64,000 nt of DNA, taken from the NCBI GenBank assembly GCA_021792365.1, contig JAJYUT010000005.1:310001-374000 (forward strand), written 5' to 3'. The position numbers and the translations under genes are program-made. This document shows, piece by piece, positions 44,086-54,059 of the stretch; within the stretch, counting starts at the first letter, position 1, and each line of letters starts with the position of its first letter. The notes beneath the pieces were generated by a model, which worked only from the letters and a program-made list of their open reading frames with translations, made no database searches and was not told where the DNA came from. This stretch comes from Pseudomonadota bacterium. Its GTDB lineage: Bacteria > Pseudomonadota > Alphaproteobacteria > Dongiales > Dongiaceae.

Positions 44086-45204
44086 CTCCTTCTCGCGCTT
44101 GATCTGCTCCATCGCCTGCTCGACGTGACGCGAGAACACGTATTCGGCCTTGCGCTGCTTCTCGAGCGAAATCTCCGGTGCCATCTCGCCTTCGACCGTG
44201 ACGCCCTTCAGCGAAACCTTCAGCGCCTTCAGCGGATGTGCGATGGCATCGCGCACGGCGGTGCCTTCGAAGCCGCTATGAACCATGCAATCGGCGCACT
44301 TCTCGTAATTGCCGACGCCGTAATCGTCCCAGCGCGTGTCTTCCATCAACTCCTTGAACGTCCTGGCGTAGCCTTCGCCGAGCAGATAACACGGCCGCTG
44401 CCAGCCGAACACGTTGCGCGTCGGGTTGGCCCAGGGCGTACAGGCGTAAGTCTGGTTGCCCGCCAGGAAGTCGAGGAACAGCGAGGACTGGCTGAACTCC
44501 CACTTCTTGCCATTCCGACCGCGGCGGAAGATGTCGCGGAACAACTGCTTGGTGCGCTTGCGGTTCAGGAAGTGCTGCTGGTCCGGCGCGCGTTCATAGG
44601 CGTAGCCCGGCGAGACGGTGATGCCGTCCACGCCCATCGCCATCACGTCATCGAAGAACGTCGCGGCGCGCTCGGGATCGGTGCCGTCGAAGAAGGTGCA
44701 ATTGATGTTGCAGCGGAAGCCGGCATCCTTCGCCTTCTTGATCGCCTCGATCGCCTTCTCATAGACGCCCTGCTGGCAGACCGACTTGTCGTGCTCCTCC
44801 TTGCTGCCGTCGAGATGCACCGACCAGGTGAAGTAGGGCGACGGCTTGTAGTCGCCCATCTTCTTTTCCATCAGCAGCGCATTGGTGCAGAGATAGACGA
44901 AGCGGCCCTGCTTGATCAGGCCTTCGACGATCTGCGGCAGCTCCTTGTGCAGCAGCGGCTCGCCGCCGGCGATGGAGACGACGGGCGCGCCGCATTCCTC
45001 GGCGGCCGCCAACGCGTCCGCGACCGAGATACGCTGGTTCAGGATCTCCGCCGGGTAGTCGATCTTGCCGCAGCCGGCGCAGGCCAGGTTGCAGCGGAAC
45101 AACGGCTCCAGCATCAGCACCAACGGGTAGCGCTTCCGGCCGAGCAGATGCTGCTTCACCACATAGGCGCCGACGCCGATCATCTGTCGCAATGGAATGG
45201 GCAC
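44047..45204 (-). CDS. hpnH: Adenosyl-hopene transferase HpnH (radical SAM)
   Basis: A 385-residue radical SAM enzyme that adds the 5'-deoxyadenosyl group to diploptene, opening side-chain synthesis of C35 hopanoids. Starts MPIPLRQMIGVGAYVVKQHL; the iron-sulfur site is FRCNLACAGCGKIDYP (Cx3Cx2C), followed by SIAGGEPLLHKEL. The SPASM-like tail includes CTPWANPTRNVFGWQRPCYLL and CADCMVHSGFEG. Coupled 35 bases downstream of ispH. Confidence 0.96.
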   Translation of the reverse strand: MPIPLRQMIGVGAYVVKQHLLGRKRYPLVLMLEPLFRCNLACAGCGKIDYPAEILNQRISVADALAAAEECGAPVVSIAGGEPLLHKELPQIVEGLIKQGRFVYLCTNALLMEKKMGDYKPSPYFTWSVHLDGSKEEHDKSVCQQGVYEKAIEAIKKAKDAGFRCNINCTFFDGTDPERAATFFDDVMAMGVDGITVSPGYAYERAPDQQHFLNRKRTKQLFRDIFRRGRNGKKWEFSQSSLFLDFLAGNQTYACTPWANPTRNVFGWQRPCYLLGEGYARTFKELMEDTRWDDYGVGNYEKCADCMVHSGFEGTAVRDAIAHPLKALKVSLKGVTVEGEMAPEISLEKQRKAEYVFSRHVEQAMEQIKREKELAKSGKRSAAAE

Positions 45205-45239
45205 AATCTACTCCTTTGACTCTTCTTCTTGGGCGCTGG

Positions 45240-46193
45240 CTACTTGGCGGCGACCCGGCCATTGGCTTCGAGCTGCGGCGGCAGGCGGAACTTCACGTTC
45301 TCCGCGATGCCCTCCATCACGCTCAGGCTGATCTGCTTCAGATCCTGCAGCTTGGCGACCACTTCCTGCACCAGGACATCAGGTGCGGAGGCGCCGGCCG
45401 TGATGCCCACGGAGCGGACGCCCTCAAGCCATTTCGGGTCGAGCTGGCCGGCATTCTCGATCAGGTGGCTGCGCACGCCGAGTTCCTCGGCGATCTCGCG
45501 CAGGCGATTGGAATTGGAGGAATTCGGCGCGCCGATCACCAGGATCATGTCGACCTGCTCGGACAGCTGCCGGACCGCGCGCTGGCGGTTCTGCGTGGCG
45601 TAGCAGATGTCCTTGGTGTCGGGGCCGACGATCGCGGGGAAGCGCCGCTTCAGCGCCTCGATCACGTCGCGAGTGTCGTCCACCGACAGAGTCGTCTGGG
45701 TCACATAGGCAAGCTTGGTCGAATCCTGTACCTGCAGCGTGTCGACATCGCCGGCGGTGGAGATCAGATGGACGCCGCCTGGCACCTGACCCATCGTGCC
45801 CTCGACCTCCGGATGGCCGGCATGACCGATGAGGATCACTTCACGGCCCTGGGCGGCGTAGCGGCGCCCTTCGACATGGACCTTGGAGACGAGGGGGCAG
45901 GTGGCGTCGATCACTTGCAGGTGGCGCGATTCGGCGTCCTGCTCGACCGTTTTGCTGACGCCGTGGGCGCTGAAGATAGCGATCTTGCCCTCCGGCACCT
46001 CGTCGAGCTCCTCGACAAAAACCGCGCCTTTGGCGCGGAGGGAATCGACCACGTGCCGGTTATGCACGATCTCGTGCCGGACGTAGACAGGAGGCCCATA
46101 GGTCTCCAGCGCCTTCTCGACGATATCGATTGCCCGTTCCACGCCGGCGCAGAAGCCGCGTGGCTGTGCCAGAACTACCTTCATGATCACCAT
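45240..46193 (-). CDS. ispH: 4-hydroxy-3-methylbut-2-enyl diphosphate reductase IspH
   Basis: A 317-residue iron-sulfur enzyme, the last step of the MEP pathway, giving IPP and DMAPP. The cluster Cys residues are in [25 protein letters not shown] and [10 protein letters not shown]; the catalytic Glu is in [11 protein letters not shown]. Start [15 protein letters not shown] at 46193, or three codons later at 46184. It precedes hpnH in one transcript and is divergent from dxs, the first MEP enzyme. Confidence 0.96.
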   Translation of the reverse strand: MVIMKVVLAQPRGFCAGVERAIDIVEKALETYGPPVYVRHEIVHNRHVVDSLRAKGAVFVEELDEVPEGKIAIFSAHGVSKTVEQDAESRHLQVIDATCPLVSKVHVEGRRYAAQGREVILIGHAGHPEVEGTMGQVPGGVHLISTAGDVDTLQVQDSTKLAYVTQTTLSVDDTRDVIEALKRRFPAIVGPDTKDICYATQNRQRAVRQLSEQVDMILVIGAPNSSNSNRLREIAEELGVRSHLIENAGQLDPKWLEGVRSVGITAGASAPDVLVQEVVAKLQDLKQISLSVMEGIAENVKFRLPPQLEANGRVAAK

Positions 46194-46516
46194 CTGCTTA
46201 GACCAGCGCCCGAATACCCATGGCATCCCCTAGCGCTGGACTCCGCCATGCCGTGCTGGAACCGGCAGCGCCGCTGACCGATTGATTTTCCTGTAACATA
46301 GAATGCCCGATTTGCCTACCCGACTTGCGGCGCCGCACACAAACTGCACACAGGGTTAAGTCTTTGAGGCAAAGACCATTAATGGGACTCGGCTATTGGC
46401 GCATATGCGCTATGCTAGCTTTTGCCGGCTGACTTCCCTATAAGCAGCCGATTCGCGGCCAGATGATTTCCTGCGCCGTTGGGGACAGCCACGTACAAAG
46501 AGTGAGATCCAAGCCC
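46194..46516. other. 323-base divergent intergenic region between ispH and dxs
   Basis: Holds both promoters by position. No gene, hairpin terminator or recognised riboswitch was seen. If dxs starts at the ATG at 46463 the gap is 269 bases. Confidence 0.4.
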
Positions 46517-48436
46517 GTGACCGCCGCCAGCAAGACGCCGCTCCTCGACCGCATCAAGACCCCCGCCCAACTGCGTCAACTTGACACAAGCCAGCTTCGC
46601 CAGGTTGCCGACGAATTGCGCCAGGAGACGATCGACGCGGTTTCGGTGACCGGCGGCCATCTGGGCGCCGGCCTGGGCGTGGTCGAGTTGACGGTGGCGA
46701 TCCACTATGTGTTCGACACCCCCTATGACCGGCTGATCTGGGATGTGGGCCACCAGGCCTATCCGCACAAGATCATCACCGGCCGGCGCGACCGCATCCG
46801 CACCATCCGCCAGGGCGGGGGGTTGAGCGGCTTCACCAAGCGCTCCGAATCCGAATACGACCCGTTCGGCGCGGCGCACAGTTCGACCTCCATCTCGGCC
46901 GGCCTCGGCATGGCGGTGGCGAGCGAGATGCAGGGCCGCAAGCGCAATGTGATCGCCGTGATCGGCGACGGTGCGATGAGCGCCGGCATGGCCTACGAGG
47001 CCATGAACAATGCCGGCTCGCGCGACACGCGCCTGATCGTCATCCTCAATGACAACGACATGTCGATCGCCCCGCCGGTCGGCGCGCTCAGCGCCTATCT
47101 CTCGCGGTCGCTGTCCTCCACCTCGTTCCGGTCGCTGCGCCACGTCGCCAAGGACATTTCCAAGATCCTGCCGCAGCCGTTCCAGCGTGCCGCCCAGCAG
47201 GCCGAGGAATTCGCCCGCGGCATCATCTCGGGCGGCGGCACTCTGTTCGAGGAACTTGGCTTCTACTATGTCGGCCCGATCGACGGGCACAACATGGACC
47301 ACCTGCTGCCGATCCTGCAGAATCTTGCCAAGTCCGACGAGCCCGGCCCGGTGCTGGTTCATTGCGTGACGCAGAAGGGCAAGGGTTACGGGCCGGCCGA
47401 AGCCTCGGCCGACAAGTATCACGGCGTCGTCAAGTTCGATGTGGCGACCGGCGCGCAGCAGAAATCCACGCCCAAGGCGCCGAGCTATACCGGCGTGTTC
47501 GCGAAGGCGCTGATCGCCGAAGCCAAAGCGGATGACCGCGTCGTCGCGGTCAACGCGGCGATGCCCTCGGGCACCGGACTCGACGCCTTCGGCAAGGCCT
47601 TCCCGGAGCGCTGCTTCGACGTCGGCATCGCCGAGCAGCACGCGGTCACGTTCTGCGCCGGCATGGCGACCGAAGGCATGAAGCCGTTCGCCGTCATCTA
47701 CTCGACCTTCCTGCAACGGGCCTATGACCAGATTGTTCACGACGTAGCGATTCAAAGCCTGCCTGTTCGTTTCGCGATGGATCGCGCGGGTCTGGTGGGC
47801 GCGGACGGACAAACCCATGCGGGAAGCTTCGACATTGCCTATCTGGGGTGTCTGCCGAATTTCGTGATCATGGCGCCGTCGGATGAACTGGAACTGATGC
47901 ATATCGTTGCAACCGCCGCCGAGATCGACGACCGGCCCTGCGCCTTTCGCTACCCGCGCGGAGAGGGCATCGGGGCCCAGTTGCCGGACCGCGGCACGCC
48001 GGTTCCGATCGGCAAGGGACGCATTATCAAGGAAGGCACCAAGGTTGCGATCCTGAATTTCGGCACCCGCCTTGTAGAATGCCTGAAGGCGGCGGAGGAC
48101 CTGGGCGCCAAGGGGCTCTCCACCACGGTCGCAGATGCGCGCTTCTGCAAGCCGCTGGACGAGGATTTGGTGGCGCGGCTCGCCCGTGAACACGAGGTGT
48201 TGATCACGATCGAGGAAGGCGCGATTGGCGGCTTCGGCTCGCACGTCCTACATTACCTCGCGCATGCGGACTTGCTGGACGGTGGGCTGAAGGTGCGGCC
48301 GATGGTGCTGCCCGACACCTTCATCGACCATGATTCGCCGCAGAAGCAATATGACGTGGCTCGCCTGAACGCGCCTCACATCGTCGAGCAGGCGCTGCAG
48401 GCCTTGGGCATTGCACAGAAGGTCGTTCGACTGTGA
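46517..48436 (+). CDS. dxs: 1-deoxy-D-xylulose-5-phosphate synthase
   Basis: A thiamine-diphosphate enzyme that condenses pyruvate and glyceraldehyde 3-phosphate, the first MEP step. With the GTG start at 46517 it has 639 residues and begins [19 protein letters not shown], the normal family N-terminus; an ATG at 46463 would add 18 residues. Visible: [13 protein letters not shown], the TPP site [53 protein letters not shown] and [18 protein letters not shown]. Its stop overlaps the start of hpnM (GTGA). Confidence 0.96.
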   Translation: MTAASKTPLLDRIKTPAQLRQLDTSQLRQVADELRQETIDAVSVTGGHLGAGLGVVELTVAIHYVFDTPYDRLIWDVGHQAYPHKIITGRRDRIRTIRQGGGLSGFTKRSESEYDPFGAAHSSTSISAGLGMAVASEMQGRKRNVIAVIGDGAMSAGMAYEAMNNAGSRDTRLIVILNDNDMSIAPPVGALSAYLSRSLSSTSFRSLRHVAKDISKILPQPFQRAAQQAEEFARGIISGGGTLFEELGFYYVGPIDGHNMDHLLPILQNLAKSDEPGPVLVHCVTQKGKGYGPAEASADKYHGVVKFDVATGAQQKSTPKAPSYTGVFAKALIAEAKADDRVVAVNAAMPSGTGLDAFGKAFPERCFDVGIAEQHAVTFCAGMATEGMKPFAVIYSTFLQRAYDQIVHDVAIQSLPVRFAMDRAGLVGADGQTHAGSFDIAYLGCLPNFVIMAPSDELELMHIVATAAEIDDRPCAFRYPRGEGIGAQLPDRGTPVPIGKGRIIKEGTKVAILNFGTRLVECLKAAEDLGAKGLSTTVADARFCKPLDEDLVARLAREHEVLITIEEGAIGGFGSHVLHYLAHADLLDGGLKVRPMVLPDTFIDHDSPQKQYDVARLNAPHIVEQALQALGIAQKVVRL

Positions 48437-49071
48437 CATTGAACCGACGTGGCTTCATCGTCGCCGCAGCGATGCTGGCGATCGGCAGTTCCATTTCACC
48501 CAGTTTCGCCGCGGCGCAGGCCGGCGACGATCCCAAGGCGACGGTGCAGGCGTTCTATGACACGCTGCAAGACGCCATGAAGCGCGGTGACGAGCTGGGT
48601 TTCGATGGCCGCTACGAGATGCTGAAACCGGTGATCCAGCACACGTTCGACGTGCCGGTCATGGCGAAGATCGCCATCGGCAGCGAGTGGACCGTCTTCA
48701 GCGCCGACGAGAAGGAACGGATGCTGGACGCATTCAACCGCTACATGGTCACCACCTATGCGGCGCGGTTCAAGTCCTACAAGGGCCAGAGGTTCGAGGT
48801 CGGCGAGGTCAAGCAGCCGGCGGAGAACCGCTCCCTGGTTGAGACCAAAATCGTCCGCTCCAATGGCGATCCGGTCGCGCTCAACTACCTGTTCCGGCCC
48901 AGCGAGGACGGAAGCTGGAAGATCATCGACGTCTATCTGAGCGGCGCGATCTCCGAGATGGCGCGCATGCGCTCGGACTTCTCCGCGACCGTGACCGGCG
49001 GCGGCGCCAACGCTTTGATCGCGGCGCTCGAGAAGAAAATCGTCGAGATCAAGAACGAGCCCGGCCGATAG
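48433..49071 (+). CDS. hpnM: Hopanoid-associated MlaC/Ttg2D-like periplasmic protein HpnM
   Basis: A 212-residue secreted protein with a GTG start overlapping the dxs stop. A twin-arginine-like signal ([19 protein letters not shown]) is cut near AAA-QA. The MlaC-type fold shows as [52 protein letters not shown] and [13 protein letters not shown]. MlaC proteins carry lipids across the periplasm; HpnM is thought to do so for hopanoids with HpnN. A second MlaC-like protein is encoded at 54060-54680. Confidence 0.88.
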   Translation: MTLNRRGFIVAAAMLAIGSSISPSFAAAQAGDDPKATVQAFYDTLQDAMKRGDELGFDGRYEMLKPVIQHTFDVPVMAKIAIGSEWTVFSADEKERMLDAFNRYMVTTYAARFKSYKGQRFEVGEVKQPAENRSLVETKIVRSNGDPVALNYLFRPSEDGSWKIIDVYLSGAISEMARMRSDFSATVTGGGANALIAALEKKIVEIKNEPGR

Positions 49072-49119
49072 GCTCCGGCAGGGTGGCCGCTGACCGGCCC
49101 TTCGCCTTACGTAGCATGC

Positions 49120-49402
49120 CAGGTTCCGCGGAAGCCCGAGAGCGCGCACCGCGGGGCGGAAGCCGGCCTGATCGATCCGGTGCTGGTGGGGCCGCGCGCA
49201 ACGATCGCATTTGCGCTCGCTGGACCTAGGGGCCGGCAACATCCTTCCCAAGCTATTTCGCCGGCGCCGACAGCGCCGGCATCGTCATGGGCGCGCGCTG
49301 CCTTCTTGCGCTCACCAGCCGCGCCGACCCCCGTGGAGAGCCGGCTGGCCTCGGCGGCCCTGCTGGCGCTGGTCTCGGCACGCCGGCAGGAAAGCACTGC
49401 GG
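49120..49402 (+). pseudogene. Decayed phosphate acetyl/butyryltransferase (PTA_PTB family) remnant
   Basis: The region reads in pieces as a transacetylase. Frame one from 49156: AEAGLIDPVLVGPRATIAF, like the family's GLIxPILVGPxxxI. Then a jump, with most of the protein missing, to LDLGAGNILPKL (from 49220, another frame), FAGADSAGIVMGARCLLALT (from 49257, third frame) and VESRLASAALLALVSARRQ (from 49333, shifted again). The family C-terminus is LEAGNMLAKxLxxLAGADAAGIVLGARVPIxLTSRAD. At least three frameshifts and a large internal deletion mean it cannot work. It lies between hpnM and hpnN. Confidence 0.65.
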
Positions 49403-51976
49403 TCACCGTCCAGCTGCGGGCGGAGGCCCCAGCAGGGCGGGCATCAGCGTGAAGATGCTGATGAGGGTCATTGCCATGCCGCTCAAGAGGACGATGCCCA
49501 TGCTCGCGGTGCCGAGATGGCCAGAGACCGCCAGGCTGGCGAAGGAAGAGCCGGTGGTCAGGCCGCTGAACAGCACGCCGCGGGCGGTGCTGGTCTGCAA
49601 CGGGCCAGCGACGCCGTTGCGCCAATTGATCACGAAATAGATGTTGAACGCGACACCGATGCCGAGCAGCAGCGGCAGGGCGATGATGTTGGCGAAATTG
49701 AGCTGCACCCCGGCGAGCCAGCAGAAGATCGCGGTGGCAAGGGCCGCGGCCGCGAGCGGCACCAGGACCATGGCAACGTCGATTGCGCGGCGCAGAATGA
49801 CGCCGAGCAGGACAGCCATGCTCACCAGGGCCAACAGAGTCGCGATCTCGAAGGCATGGGAGACCGCGCGGCCGGCCTCGTAGATCTGAACGGCGGAGCC
49901 GTTGGCCTGCGGCGCGACCATGCGCACCGCCGAAATGAAGCGCTCCAGCACCGCGTTGTCGTTGCTGTCGCCGGCCGGGATGACCAGCACGCGCGCTTGG
50001 CCGTCGGCGGCGATCCAGTCGCTGCGAATCTCGGGCGGCAGGGTATCGACCGTCAGCGGCACGGCGGTGAGCGCCGCCTTGAGCGCGTCCAGCCGCGGCA
50101 TCAGCGTCGAGAGCAGCGCGTGATCAAGGCGCTCCAGGAAATCCTCGTCGGAGCCCGCGGCCTGGTCGAGCAGCCGCGCCAGTTGCTGCGCAATATCGGA
50201 GGACGGGACCGCCTCGCGCAGCATGGCCGCGCATTTCCGCAGCGAGGCGCGCACCTCGTCGGGGCTGGGCGGCGCGGCGACCTCCATGGGATCGAGGCTC
50301 AGCCCCATCAAGTCGTCGAGATCCTGGATAATGGCGAGCTTCGCCTCCTGGTCCTTCGGTACGAAGCTGCTGGCGGTCAGCACCATGCTGACTTCTGGCA
50401 GCGCGCGGATCTTCTCAGCTAAATCCTCGGCGGCCTCGATGCCCGGCGTCAGGATCTCGGCGGTGTAGGGCGTGCGCAACGGATCCTGCATCAGGTCCAG
50501 GATGCTGGAGACGGACTCGGCATCCGGGTCTTTGAGATGCAGGGGATTGAAATCGAAACGCAGGTTGAGGGTGGCGGCAACGCCGGCGACCGCGATGCCG
50601 GCCCAGACGGCGAGCACCAGCCAGCGCCTCCGCAGCAGGAAGTCGTCGACTGGCCTGGCCCAGTCAAAGCCCATGTCGACCGGCTGGCTTGCCGGCGGGA
50701 ACGCCTTGAGCAGGGCCGGCAGCAGGGTGAGGTTGAGCACGAGCGTGATCGCCATGCCGGCACCCGCGATCAGCCCCAGTTCCGACACGCCCTTGTAGTC
50801 GGTCGGCATGAAGGAGAGAAAGCCGGCGGCGATCGCGATCGCCGCCAGCGTCAGGGGCCGCGCCATGAAGCGGCCGGTGCGAGGCAGCGCCGTCATGTCA
50901 TCGGCGATGTAGCGCTCCTGCCCGTAGCGCACGCCGAACTGGATGCCGAAATCGATCGACAGGCCAATGAACATTACCGCGAAGGCGATCGACACCAGGT
51001 TGAGCGAGCCCACCGTGAGCGCCGCGAACCCGAAGGTCAGGACGAGACCCATGATGAGCGTGACGAAGCACGCAGCGATCAGCTTGACCGAGCGCAGCGC
51101 GGCGAACAGGCAGGCAAGCACCAGCACGATCGAAAGGAACAGAGCCCAGGTCATGCCTTCGGCGACGGTGCCGAACTCCTCGTCGTTCAGCGGTACCTGG
51201 CCGGTCAGGCGCACCGTGACGCCGCGATCGGGCGAGAGGTTCAGCTCGGTCGCCATTTGACGCACCGCGGCAGTCGCCTTGGCGCCCGGCTGCAGCGCCT
51301 GGAAGTCCCGCTTTGGCTGGGACAGGATCAGCTTGCGCAGCTCGCGCTCGTCGACCGGCCGGTCGATCATCAGCGTCCGCCAGGACAGCGGCATCTCGCT
51401 GGCGGTCAGCGCCCCGCCGACGGCATTCGAGATCGCCGAGAGCGGCCGCTCCAGCGACGCGAAGTCCGTTGCATTGCGCGCTACTCCCTCCATCGCGAGG
51501 GACAGCACGTCGAACAGGCCGCGCAGGCTGGGATCGGCGGCGAGGCTGGCGATGAAGGGCTGCGCGCGGATGACCGAGCGCGCGATCTGCTGCAACTCCG
51601 CCGTGTCCAGCAGCATCAGGCCGTATTGGTCGTAGAACGGCCCGCCATCGGCGCGCCGCACGGTTTCGAACAGGTCGGTCCGCTGCTTCATCCGCTCAAA
51701 CAAGGCGGCCGCGGCGTCCTCGGCCGCGTCTGGCGTGCGGCCGTCGATCATCACCACCAGGAGCCCGACATTCTGCGGGAACGCGGCGTTGATGCGTAAC
51801 ATCTCCTGCTTCCACGGCAGATCCGGCGCGATCATGCGCGCCGTGTCGGTGTCCATGGTTAGCGTGCGCGCGGCATAGAATCCCGCGGCGACGGTCAGCG
51901 CCAGGCAGAGCAGGAGGACGAGCCTGGCGTGAGCGATGGCCCAGGCCACCGAACGTTCGACGATGCGCTCGATCAT
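49403..51976 (-). CDS. hpnN: Hopanoid transporter HpnN (MMPL/RND family)
   Basis: An 857-residue RND-type transporter with twelve helices in two halves, each with a large periplasmic loop. The first half has VSIAFAVMFIGLSIDFGIQFGVRYG in the sterol-sensing-like block; the second has NFANIIALPLLLGIGVAFNIYFVI. HpnN moves hopanoids from the inner to the outer membrane. It is the last gene of a minus-strand unit with copD (7 bases upstream), copC and an MlaC-like gene, an unusual arrangement. Confidence 0.93.
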   Translation of the reverse strand: MIERIVERSVAWAIAHARLVLLLCLALTVAAGFYAARTLTMDTDTARMIAPDLPWKQEMLRINAAFPQNVGLLVVMIDGRTPDAAEDAAAALFERMKQRTDLFETVRRADGGPFYDQYGLMLLDTAELQQIARSVIRAQPFIASLAADPSLRGLFDVLSLAMEGVARNATDFASLERPLSAISNAVGGALTASEMPLSWRTLMIDRPVDERELRKLILSQPKRDFQALQPGAKATAAVRQMATELNLSPDRGVTVRLTGQVPLNDEEFGTVAEGMTWALFLSIVLVLACLFAALRSVKLIAACFVTLIMGLVLTFGFAALTVGSLNLVSIAFAVMFIGLSIDFGIQFGVRYGQERYIADDMTALPRTGRFMARPLTLAAIAIAAGFLSFMPTDYKGVSELGLIAGAGMAITLVLNLTLLPALLKAFPPASQPVDMGFDWARPVDDFLLRRRWLVLAVWAGIAVAGVAATLNLRFDFNPLHLKDPDAESVSSILDLMQDPLRTPYTAEILTPGIEAAEDLAEKIRALPEVSMVLTASSFVPKDQEAKLAIIQDLDDLMGLSLDPMEVAAPPSPDEVRASLRKCAAMLREAVPSSDIAQQLARLLDQAAGSDEDFLERLDHALLSTLMPRLDALKAALTAVPLTVDTLPPEIRSDWIAADGQARVLVIPAGDSNDNAVLERFISAVRMVAPQANGSAVQIYEAGRAVSHAFEIATLLALVSMAVLLGVILRRAIDVAMVLVPLAAAALATAIFCWLAGVQLNFANIIALPLLLGIGVAFNIYFVINWRNGVAGPLQTSTARGVLFSGLTTGSSFASLAVSGHLGTASMGIVLLSGMAMTLISIFTLMPALLGPPPAAGR

Positions 51977-51983
51977 GCGGGTC

Positions 51984-53627
51984 TCAGACTTCCCGATAGA
52001 GCAAAAGAGTGACTGCGGTCAGGCAGAAAAAGGTCGGCCACAGCCAGCCGGCGATGGCCTGCGCGCGGCCATCCAGGCGCAATTCCAACCAGCGGGTCCA
52101 GCCCGACCAGATGGCGAAGACGGCGAGCGGCATATGGGTCATCTCGATCAGCAACAATTCCTTCACGTTGGCGATGGAGTGCGAGTGGGTCAGCAGCATC
52201 ATGCCGCCAAGCGCGCAAAGCAGCGGAAATACATACTTGGCCCAGCCGTTCCGCACCACCCGGTTGCGCACGCTCCACTCGAACACGGCGAAGCCGGTCA
52301 TCAGGACCATGAATGCCTTGTGCTGGATGAATTCCGGGTCGCGCAGCGATTCCGCCAGGGTCAGGCTTCCGGTCGGCCAGCCCTCCGCCTCGGAGCGCAG
52401 GAACAGGAAGCCTGCCAACACGATGAGCAGCAACGGCCAGTGCCGCGCCCACGGCGCCTTTCCGGTCTTTTCCAGCAGGACCAGGATGCCCATGGCGAGG
52501 ACGATCAATCCAGCCCAATGATGGTTGTATTCGGACCAAGCGATGTCCTGGGCATTGCGCGGCAGCGGCACGCCGGCGCCGGGCACATAGGCGTGCAGGG
52601 CGGCCGCCCCGGGCGCGGCCCTCCCTTGGGCAAGACTCCTTTGCTCCTCGTAGAAGGCGAGGCTCTCGCGGCTGGGGCTGGTAAGCGTCGGCCATTTCGG
52701 CACCAGCCGCTCCCCGATCTCGGCAAGGCTGACGCGGCCCTCGATCAGGTCCGCCGCCGGCGGCAGCGAGGTCATCGAGGCTGCCACGAAGAAGATCGTG
52801 ATGCCGACGCCAAGCTCCACCTCCGCGAAGCGGCGCAGTCGCAGGATCTGTCCCGACGAGTCCGCCATCGCCCGCACCACGCGGAAGTTGCCGTAGCCGA
52901 GAGCGAGCAGCCCGAAGAACAAGGCCGTCTTGGTCGCCAGCATCATGCCGTAGGCGGTGCCGTAGAGCGCCTCGACGCTGCCGACATAGTCGATCAGCAT
53001 GCCGACGCCCGAGATGGCGATGGCGGCGACCGCGATCATCGATAGGGTGGAGTATCGCGCGCCGACGCGGCTGCGCATCGCGCCGCCCCGCAACCGGCGC
53101 ATGGCCGAAAGGAAGCAGGGCAACCCGCCGATCCAGGCCGCGGCGCCGGCATGATGCAGCGCCGTGATGCCGAGCAACAGCCCGCGATCCTCCATCCGCG
53201 CCGCGGCGTGGCTGGTGGCGACGCCCGCGCCCAGGTCGACGAGCGCGAGGGCGAGCAGCAGCGGCACGCTCGGTTTCTCTCCGTAGAGCAGCGCCAGCAA
53301 GAGCATCGTGCCGAACATGCGCACAAGCTGAGCGCGCGCAAAATCGCCGCCCAGCGCTTCGGAGAGGGTGATCTCCGCCGTGCCCGCGAGGATGGTGGCT
53401 TGCATCGCGACCAGAACGCTTATGGAGACCAGCAGCATCCAGGCGAACCGGCGGGTCCATTGGATGCTCCGCGGCGCCAGCCGCAACGCCTCCGGCACGC
53501 CGTGCCCCAGCGGCACAGCGATGAAGGCGAGAAAGACGATGCTGCCCAAGGTCAGGCATTGCGCGGTGCGCACCACGCCGGACAGCAGGACGCTGGCAAA
53601 GCCGAAAATATCGAGCAGCAGATCCAT
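51984..53627 (-). CDS. copD: CopD-family copper resistance membrane protein with extra C-terminal membrane domain
   Basis: A 547-residue protein; CopD alone is about 300. The first 300 residues are CopD-like, with ITALHHAGAAAWIGGLPCFL, GVGMLIDYVGSVEAL and TKTALFFGLLALGYGNFRVVRA. After a soluble loop comes a second helical domain (about 370-547) with clustered His residues: SEYNHHWAGLIVLAMG, FIQHKAFMVL, MLLTHSHSIANVKE and IEMTHMPLAVF. Known CopD proteins take copper from CopC into the cytosol. It starts 11 bases after copC and ends 7 bases before hpnN. Confidence 0.8.
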   Translation of the reverse strand: MDLLLDIFGFASVLLSGVVRTAQCLTLGSIVFLAFIAVPLGHGVPEALRLAPRSIQWTRRFAWMLLVSISVLVAMQATILAGTAEITLSEALGGDFARAQLVRMFGTMLLLALLYGEKPSVPLLLALALVDLGAGVATSHAAARMEDRGLLLGITALHHAGAAAWIGGLPCFLSAMRRLRGGAMRSRVGARYSTLSMIAVAAIAISGVGMLIDYVGSVEALYGTAYGMMLATKTALFFGLLALGYGNFRVVRAMADSSGQILRLRRFAEVELGVGITIFFVAASMTSLPPAADLIEGRVSLAEIGERLVPKWPTLTSPSRESLAFYEEQRSLAQGRAAPGAAALHAYVPGAGVPLPRNAQDIAWSEYNHHWAGLIVLAMGILVLLEKTGKAPWARHWPLLLIVLAGFLFLRSEAEGWPTGSLTLAESLRDPEFIQHKAFMVLMTGFAVFEWSVRNRVVRNGWAKYVFPLLCALGGMMLLTHSHSIANVKELLLIEMTHMPLAVFAIWSGWTRWLELRLDGRAQAIAGWLWPTFFCLTAVTLLLYREV

Positions 53628-53638
53628 GGCCCGAAGAA

Positions 53639-54004
53639 TCAGCTCCCGACGACGAAGGGGATGTCGCCGCGCGTGATGTGGCCGTCGATCGCCAGCACCT
53701 GCCAGCGCAGCACATAGGCGCCGGGGGCAAGCGCGGCCGTCGTTCCGGTCACGACATTGGGCGCGCCGCCCTGGTCGATCGGCACGTCGGTCCGATTGCC
53801 GGCCGGTGCCATCACTTGCAGGCGCGAGCGCACCTTGTCGATGCGGGAGTTGAACTCGATCCGAACCTGCAGCTTGCCGGCAGCCACGTGCTGGTCGGCG
53901 GTGGGATTGGCTGACACGATGACCGCGTGCGCCCAGGCCGGGGCGCTGCCGGCAATCGCCAACGCCGCCGCGGCGGCAGCGAAATTCCGCAGGTATTTCC
54001 GCAT
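53639..54004 (-). CDS. copC: CopC-family periplasmic copper-binding protein
   Basis: A 121-residue secreted protein. Signal peptide (MRKYLRNFAAAAAALAIAGS...AWA) is cut so that His26 becomes residue 1 of the mature chain, the Cu(II) ligand of CopC. The other ligands, Asp and His, are in VLAIDGHITRGDIPF. The beta-sandwich shows as ADQHVAAGKLQVRIEFNSRID. No Met-rich Cu(I) loop is present, so it is of the Cu(II)-only class. The start at 54004 has GGGGAAG six bases before it. Confidence 0.88.
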   Translation of the reverse strand: MRKYLRNFAAAAAALAIAGSAPAWAHAVIVSANPTADQHVAAGKLQVRIEFNSRIDKVRSRLQVMAPAGNRTDVPIDQGGAPNVVTGTTAALAPGAYVLRWQVLAIDGHITRGDIPFVVGS

Positions 54005-54059
54005 GTTGCACTTCCCCACAGGCGATCGGCAGGGTTCTTACCAGAGCTTGCGCGGATTG

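Noticed and set aside
46415-48244. A 609-codon minus-strand frame opposite dxs
   Set aside because: It is rich in Arg, Gly, His and Asp as expected opposite a GC-rich gene; dxs on the plus strand is unmistakable.
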